From Coniferiporia sulphurascens (taxonomy: Eukaryota > Basidiomycota > Agaricomycetes > Hymenochaetales > Hymenochaetaceae), in assembly GCA_002794785.1 (NCBI GenBank), contig NBBA01000008.1:248001-312000 (forward strand): 64,000 nt of DNA, given 5' to 3'. Position 1 is the first letter of the stretch. Each line of letters opens with the position of its first letter. The notes under the pieces were generated by a model. The model was not told where the DNA came from. It saw only the letters and a program-made list of their open reading frames with translations, and did not search any database. Positions 59,037 through 64,000 of this stretch are shown in pieces. The position numbers were made by a program, and so were the translations under genes.

Positions 59037-59246
59037 TTCAGAAAGCGTCGGCGATGCGTCGAACGACGAGAAAGACGGGTTTTTCGTCGTCGAGTTGCAG
59101 AAACCCGGGGAGTGAAAACCCAAAATTTCATGGGCGGAAGAAATCAGCCGTGGGAATCCACGGTCGCGTGACTTCCCCCCATCACTTACTGTATATGGAA
59201 AGCGTATGGTTACCAGACTCTTGTCACATCTTTCCTGAAACCGTCC

Positions 59247-60386
59247 ATGGCCACTGCTATCGCCAGTTCGCCGACAAGCGCGACGGCGGCGGCGAATGCA
59301 GCGGTAATAAAATACACAGTCGTCGCCCGCGACGAGGAATTCTCGTTATGCAGGAGCCAAATCGACTACGACTCCCCGAACTTCTTCACCTCCTACTTCT
59401 TCAGCGGCTTCAAAGAATCGGGCTCGACATGTATGCATGTCGACCGCAACCCAGACCTATTCGCGCTCATCGTCGAGTACATGAGCGGCTACGAAATTCT
59501 GCCGCTCGCGGCAAAGGCGCTGCCGCGCACTATGGACACGCGCACAGCGCTGCGCAACCTTGCAGACGACGCCGCATTCTTCGGCCTGACGCGCCTGTAC
59601 GCGATGCTCACTGCTCCACGCCAGCCTGCGATCGACTTCGCGTGGACGGGCTTCTCCGCGCGCGTCGTCCGCTTCGAGGACGTCCTGCAGGGTAACCTCC
59701 CCGAGAGCGTCAGCTACACAACTTCTGGCCTCTGCTCTTTCGACTGTGGCTCCGTCAAGCCCGTCATCATCTTCGCGCGCAACATCGCGCTCAAGTAAGT
59801 GCGCTATCAACTCGCATTTTTTTCGTCGTCATCTGAGCAGATCAATTCTCTTAGACTTGTTGGTAACCGTGACCTCGACAGGACTGGCCGACCAGATCCA
59901 AACGATGTGACTGCCTCCTACCGCCTCTGTTTGCCCGCAGCAACGAAAGAACGGCTCGAACGACAACCCTACAGCGCTTTCGAGTTCTCCGAGGTCGACC
60001 CAAGCGAGCTCGTCGTCTCCGTCTTCTCCGAGTCGCGCCTGCGCATCGACGGAGCAAAAGTCCGTTTCGAGCACTTTGCGCACTGGTGGCGCGTGCGGCG
60101 GCACCTCGAGTGGTGCTTCGGCGGGCCGCCGCCTGCAGACGCATGTAACGCGGAGCGCATATTCGATGAGGCGTTCCCTCAACCACTAGGGGACATCGCT
60201 TCCCGCGGTGAGTGGATCGACCGCAACGAGTTCCCGCTCTGGGGCGATGAGCTTCTGTTCGTCATCACCGCGCGCGGCTTCCTCGCAGGTACGCTGCAGC
60301 TACACGTCAAACTGCTAGACGTGCGCGCCCGGACGCGGGCCGAGGTGCTTGAGACCTTGCGGCCACCCTGTTTAATGGGAGAATAA
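59247..60386 (+). CDS. BTB/POZ (K+ channel tetramerisation, T1-type) protein
   Basis: Two exons (59247-59794, 59855-60386) give 359 aa. Residues about 25-95 form a T1/KCTD-type BTB fold: IKYTVVARDEEFSLCRSQI, then DSPNFFTSYFFSGFKES, MHVDRNPDLFALIVEYMSGY and ALRNLADDAAFFGLTRLYAM. Such domains oligomerise and often link targets to Cullin 3 ligases. The remaining 240 residues are a fungal-specific region with FEFSEVDPSELVVSVFSESR and a late LLDVRARTRAEVLETL; I recognise no further domain and no membrane spans, so it is not a channel. The gene is divergent from RPO41. Confidence 0.8.
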
Positions 60387-60614
60387 CGACAGATACCGGT
60401 ATACCTCCGGCTCATCTCGAAGTCGATGTATCGATAGTGTCCATGATAGTCCGTCCGACGCGTAGCGAAATGCCCAGGTGCGCAATGTCATGCGCGTGCA
60501 TAAAAACCAGGCCCATGGGGACGACGCATAAATTAGTGTGGATTCGTTCTTTATGGCCTGTATATTTATTTACACTGTAGCAAGGATGTACACTCATATT
60601 GTAGAACAATACTT

Positions 60615-62234
60615 TTATTCCAGTTCGTCTTCTTCCTCCTCTTCATCCGCGGAACCTGCTACGTCTCCCATGACCATAGCAACAGCAGCGTCCATCGCTG
60701 CCTTGCTCATCCGGGGCATTGCGCCCGGTCTCATGAGCGGGTGACGAGCAGGATCAAGTCCTTCCTCCTCCTCCGCTCCTCCCGAGTCACCCGAGTCACT
60801 TGCCTCTTCCTCATCTTCCTCCTCGTCCTCGTCCCGCTGCCCACTGCCGCCTCCTTCGGAACCCTCGCTATCACTCGATGGTTCGCCTCCATCAGAATCG
60901 CCGGGTTCTTCAAAGTCCTCATCGCTTTCATCACTGTCGTTACCGTTCTGCTGAACCTCGACCGATTCTGCCCTCGCCCTACCCTTCCCCTTCGCGTCCA
61001 CAGATGCCACAGAGACCGCCTCCGAGCCCATTCGCGGCTTTCCAAACATCCTGCGGTACTTGCGTATCCACGCGTTGACGTTCTCCGACTCGCGTCCGTC
61101 GATCATCGCAAACTCCGTCTCCGCGCCCTCCTCCTCCTCTTCACTATCTTCCTCCGCGCTACTGTCTCCCCCTTCGCCTGAGCGTTTGCCGCGTCGGCGC
61201 AAAAAGACCGAGAATGTGCGCCCTGTCGCGCTGAGTGTCTTCACGCCGCCCAGACCCGGCACGTCCGAGTCTGGCGCGAGGTCCTCAAGAGCGAAGAACT
61301 CGCACGGGCGCACGCTCGCCCACAGGATCCCGCGCTCAAGGAAGCATAACGCGCCTTCTTTCGCGCCGAGGTATGCGTCCACGAAGGGCTGGCCAGAAGT
61401 CGACGCAAACGGCGGTGGCGGCGCGCCTTTCTCAGGGCCCAGCGCGGTGTGCAGCTCGATGCGATCTGGCAGACACGCGAGGAACGCCTGCAGGATGGGC
61501 AGCGTTGCCGCGCCCTTCTCGTGGCTCACCGGCTTGCTAGCACTGCCCACTGTGGTCTTGAACCCATCCTTCCCTGCGGGCACGCTTTGATCGATGTTGA
61601 ACGTAAACTGCACTTGAGCTGCGACGTCACCCTTCTTGTCGACACTGTCAGCTGAGATGATCGTGACGGCCCATTGAGGCTTGTTCTTGTTCTTGCCGAG
61701 GCTCGACACGAGGAACGCGCGCGTCAGAACTGCGAGTGGGACACGCGCTTCAAGCGCGCCCGAAGTCGGGTGTGTGAGCCGGATCGCGTCGGCCGTGATG
61801 GCGACGTCGACCTTCTTGCGCACAGGGGCATTCACGGAGAGCGCATGCAGCGTGTACAGCGGTGTCGTGTCCCCCGGTTCGTCCTCAGCTGCGGACAGTT
61901 TTTGTTTCTTGTTCGGGACGGAAGACCCATTTCCGTTTTCGCGTCCGTTTGTACGAGGTGCCTCGCCACTTCCGTCGTCATCACCTTCCCGCGCCCGTTT
62001 CCCGTCAGCGGCTGAACCAATGTGGGCGATTCGGGCCTTGAGACGCGTCTGCCCGCTCTTCCAGGCATCGGAGTGTCCTGCAATGCGCGCGGGACACGCA
62101 GCATCCACACAGAACCGTACCAGCGTCTCGAGCTTCTCGCGCGAGAACACGTCGAAGGACAGCAGAAGGTCGCTCAGGACCGAGGGAAGGGAGGTGGAAA
62201 CCGCGTCGACATAAGGCGTTTTCTGGTCCGACAT
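60615..62234 (-). CDS. RTT106-like histone chaperone
   Basis: A single-exon minus ORF gives 539 aa from MSDQKTPYVDAV (an in-frame ATG 48 bp upstream is possible). The N-terminal 60 residues are helical; a Lys/Arg-rich spacer with a likely nuclear signal (NKKQKL, near residue 108) follows. The middle contains tandem PH-like folds of the Rttp106/Spt16-middle type: TPLYTLHALSVNAPVRKKVD, VPLAVLTRAFLVSSLGK, KEGALCFLERGILWASVRP and the ISTAL-like FFALEDL. The tail is very long and acidic (EEDSEEEEE, DEEEDEEEASD, ADEEEEEDELE) as in histone chaperones. It probably handles H3-H4 during replication-coupled assembly. It could instead be a divergent FACT subunit, but no SSRP1-type HMG or structure-recognition domain is evident. 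Confidence 0.78.
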   Translation of the reverse strand: MSDQKTPYVDAVSTSLPSVLSDLLLSFDVFSREKLETLVRFCVDAACPARIAGHSDAWKSGQTRLKARIAHIGSAADGKRAREGDDDGSGEAPRTNGRENGNGSSVPNKKQKLSAAEDEPGDTTPLYTLHALSVNAPVRKKVDVAITADAIRLTHPTSGALEARVPLAVLTRAFLVSSLGKNKNKPQWAVTIISADSVDKKGDVAAQVQFTFNIDQSVPAGKDGFKTTVGSASKPVSHEKGAATLPILQAFLACLPDRIELHTALGPEKGAPPPPFASTSGQPFVDAYLGAKEGALCFLERGILWASVRPCEFFALEDLAPDSDVPGLGGVKTLSATGRTFSVFLRRRGKRSGEGGDSSAEEDSEEEEEGAETEFAMIDGRESENVNAWIRKYRRMFGKPRMGSEAVSVASVDAKGKGRARAESVEVQQNGNDSDESDEDFEEPGDSDGGEPSSDSEGSEGGGSGQRDEDEEEDEEEASDSGDSGGAEEEEGLDPARHPLMRPGAMPRMSKAAMDAAVAMVMGDVAGSADEEEEEDELE

Positions 62235-62604
62235 ATTGGTTGAGGTTGCTGTTCTCAGCCACTGGAAGTCGGAAGGGTTCACGCAGCAGCGAGATCAGCC
62301 AACGGTCACTGTAGACTAGTATTATTATGCATTCACATCACCCCGTGGCTCGCCCTTTCGAGATGCGGGTAAGAGTAGACGAACTCAACGTGCAGGGTAT
62401 AAAATCACACTAGAAATACCACAATAAGCATGGAATAGGGCGAACGGAAGTTGACGTTCCCTGTTGGTCGTTGGATTTGAATGAGCCAACACGAATCCGG
62501 CAAGTAGAGCTGGGTATGCTATCCCACGACCACGTGCTTCTCACCTGGTCCGTGCGCAACATGCTTTCCCCGTATATAAGGACGACTCCCACCATCGTGA
62601 ATCC
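62235..62604. promoter_or_regulatory. U2 copy B upstream region with TATA box
   Basis: TATATAAG at 62573-62580 lies about 25-30 bp before the U2 5' end, and CTGGTCCGTGCGCAA at 62545-62559 is identical to the element upstream of U2 copy A. Upstream of 62545 similarity to copy A ends. The rest of the gap is the 5' flank of the RTT106-like gene. Confidence 0.65.
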
Positions 62605-62791
62605 TTACCACTCTGGCCTTTTGGCTTAGATCAAGTGTAGTATCTGTTCTTAATAGTTTAACCACTATTATGAGGGCACCGCCCTCATCATTGGTTATCT
62701 AATTTTTGCCGCCCTTGACCTGCCGAGCTCTGCTTGCAACCCGGTGGGTGCGATGACCTTGCTACTGCACTGTCGGCTTGTGTCGTCGGGG
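62605..62791 (+). ncRNA. U2: U2 snRNA, copy B
   Basis: The 5' region has TGGCCTTTTGGCTTAGATCA, then GTAGTA at 62637-62642 that recognises branch points, the TTAATAGTTTAACCACTATTA and GAGGGCACCGCCCTC hairpins, the Sm-like AATTTTTG at 62701-62708 and a GC-rich 3' stem-loop region. About 187 nt long as drawn; the 3' end is approximate. Compared with copy A I see two C/T differences (in GCTTGCAACC and GGTGGGTGCG). Both have the same TATA spacing, so both are likely expressed. Confidence 0.94.
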
Positions 62792-64000
62792 GATCTCTCT
62801 ACTCCTTTTCGCTGTTCCGCCTGCTTTTCCGCTTTTTTCAGTGGAGGATGGCTTGCAGCGAATGGATTGTGGTTCTTGTTACCTTTGACTTTGGGGGATT
62901 AGGGGTGTAGTTCTCGTTTGGCGGGAGTAGTTAACTTGAGTTGTACTTGCCCTTATGTCTTACTCCCAGTTACGTGTTTTATTTTGTATTTTCGTGTGCG
63001 AGCTAGTTCGTTCAGATAATGACAAGGGCAGGATTTTGATCGAGTTTTGGTAAGCTGTCTGAGCTAAGTGGCGATGTATTATCTGGTGTCTTTTCTTCCG
63101 AATTTTATTGTCTTTGGCTCGGTCACTGGATATAATCCGGATGCACGCTAAAGAAAGTTATGAGACCTTGCATCATAAGCCAAATCAATACGATGGTAAG
63201 GGCTTGGATATTCATGTTCCAGGCTAATGGATGACGCTCCTGAAAGAAGGCTTGGAAAACTCCCTGAGAGATAGCTTTGGGGCATCTACTGCGCGGTATC
63301 AGATAAAATTTCCAGGGTGATGAAGACAAGCCGCGATAACTCTGACAATATTAATTAGCGATACATGGCTTTCGTAATGTACTACTACTGTAGGTCGTCG
63401 TGACGAGCCCTGTTCTCATTACATCACCCTGTACCTTCGGAGCACACTCGTCTATAGCCATAATGCTTTACGCAAAGGACTGCTCGCAAAAGTATGAGGT
63501 TGAAGCTTTTGGGGACTTTCCTTTTTTTATATATACCCGGGGTCGTCCTCTGAGACAGAACGACTACTCGGCTACACATCGTCGAATTAGCAGCTCTTTC
63601 CGCTCTTCGTCCATCGCAACGCCGTAAGTCCCCCGATTCCCTTTTTTTGTGTTCACTTTGCTCTCTGCTTCACAAACGATCCAGGTATATCGGATGCATG
63701 CAATTTACGAGTACATTAACTTCAAGGCGTGGCATCAACGCGTTTCAAGTTTATTGCAAAGAATAGAGTCGGGTCATATGCTTGCGGCGTGCTAGCGGCA
63801 AGTAAGTTTCTCATACAGTGCATGATATTCACGTCGTTCACGCTTGATTTCCATACCACACGTCTACTAGGGAACGGATCAGATCCACCGTCCGCCAAGG
63901 GGTACTCCGAGTCGACGAGTGTTGCGTTCATACACAGATCCGACCGTCCGCAGTATTTCATATTGAACTAAATATAATCTCAGCGCTCGGTGTAAGAAAA
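62792..64000. repeat. Right arm of inverted repeat (3' side of U2 copy B)
   Basis: The sequence downstream of U2 copy B is homologous, in reverse orientation, to 48.5-49.85 kb and continues to the window edge. It includes the counterpart of the gene-like segment of the left arm. Here the coding frame has a TGA where the left arm has CGA (around 63550), and two bases are missing near 63612, so this copy is decayed. The GTAAGT donor (63623-63628) and the ATCCAG acceptor (63682-63687) of the presumed intron are kept. Confidence 0.75.

Overview
The window looks like nuclear DNA of a filamentous basidiomycete, most likely an agaricomycete. The genes are cut by many short GT-AG introns (about 50-75 bp) with CTNAN-like branch points. 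The protein families are fungal (ERG24, PAR32, ATP14, RTT106-like, an AIM3/BBC1-type protein, mitochondrial RNA polymerase). A short ORF ending in a YCVIA CaaX box looks like a basidiomycete lipopeptide mating pheromone precursor. All exon boundaries were read by eye and checked only for phase and plausible splice sites.

Left part (1-30.5 kb). The 3' end of a GH43-CBM35 glycosidase is followed by a family of four related short-chain dehydrogenase/reductase (SDR) loci at 1.8, 9.4, 13.6 (all +) and 25.3-26.6 kb (-). Two appear intact. The 9.4 kb copy has a one-base deletion, and the 25.3 kb copy has a one-base insertion plus a lost splice acceptor. The 9.4 and 13.6 kb copies lie in a tandem duplicated block of about 2.2 kb. 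Two hemerythrin (HHE) paralogues of equal length (243 aa) lie next to the outermost SDR loci, so an SDR-HHE pair seems to have been duplicated. Between them are an F-box protein, a His/Pro-rich orphan, a PAR32/DUF3602 protein and about 4.9 kb of gene-free, simple-sequence-rich DNA. Mannose-6-phosphate isomerase follows the second HHE gene. Two MITE-like elements lie at 3.85-4.10 and about 8.53-8.78 kb.

Middle part (30.5-48.5 kb). This holds mainly housekeeping metabolism: a mitochondrial tricarboxylate carrier, ERG24 sterol C-14 reductase, uroporphyrinogen-III synthase with a GC-AG intron, a fungal O-methyltransferase, the 18S rRNA dimethylase DIM1, a phosphatidylserine decarboxylase-family protein and a secreted orphan. 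Inside it, at 40-41.2 kb, sit the pheromone precursor candidate, a second CaaX-ending ORF, and a decayed stretch resembling the TM5/third-loop region of STE3 pheromone receptors. Together these may be part or a remnant of a mating-type B locus.

Right part (48.5-64 kb). Two U2 snRNA genes, about two differences apart, face outward from the arms of an inverted repeat at least 1.4 kb long. The arms enclose about 12.5 kb with an AIM3/BBC1-type actin-patch protein, ATP synthase subunit h, F1-ATPase inhibitor IF1, mitochondrial RNA polymerase with an unusual AT-hook insertion, a BTB/POZ (T1-type) protein and an RTT106-like histone chaperone. ATP14 and IF1 are divergent and share a 253 bp promoter region. 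The carrier, ATP14, IF1 and RPO41 make the right two thirds rich in mitochondrial functions.
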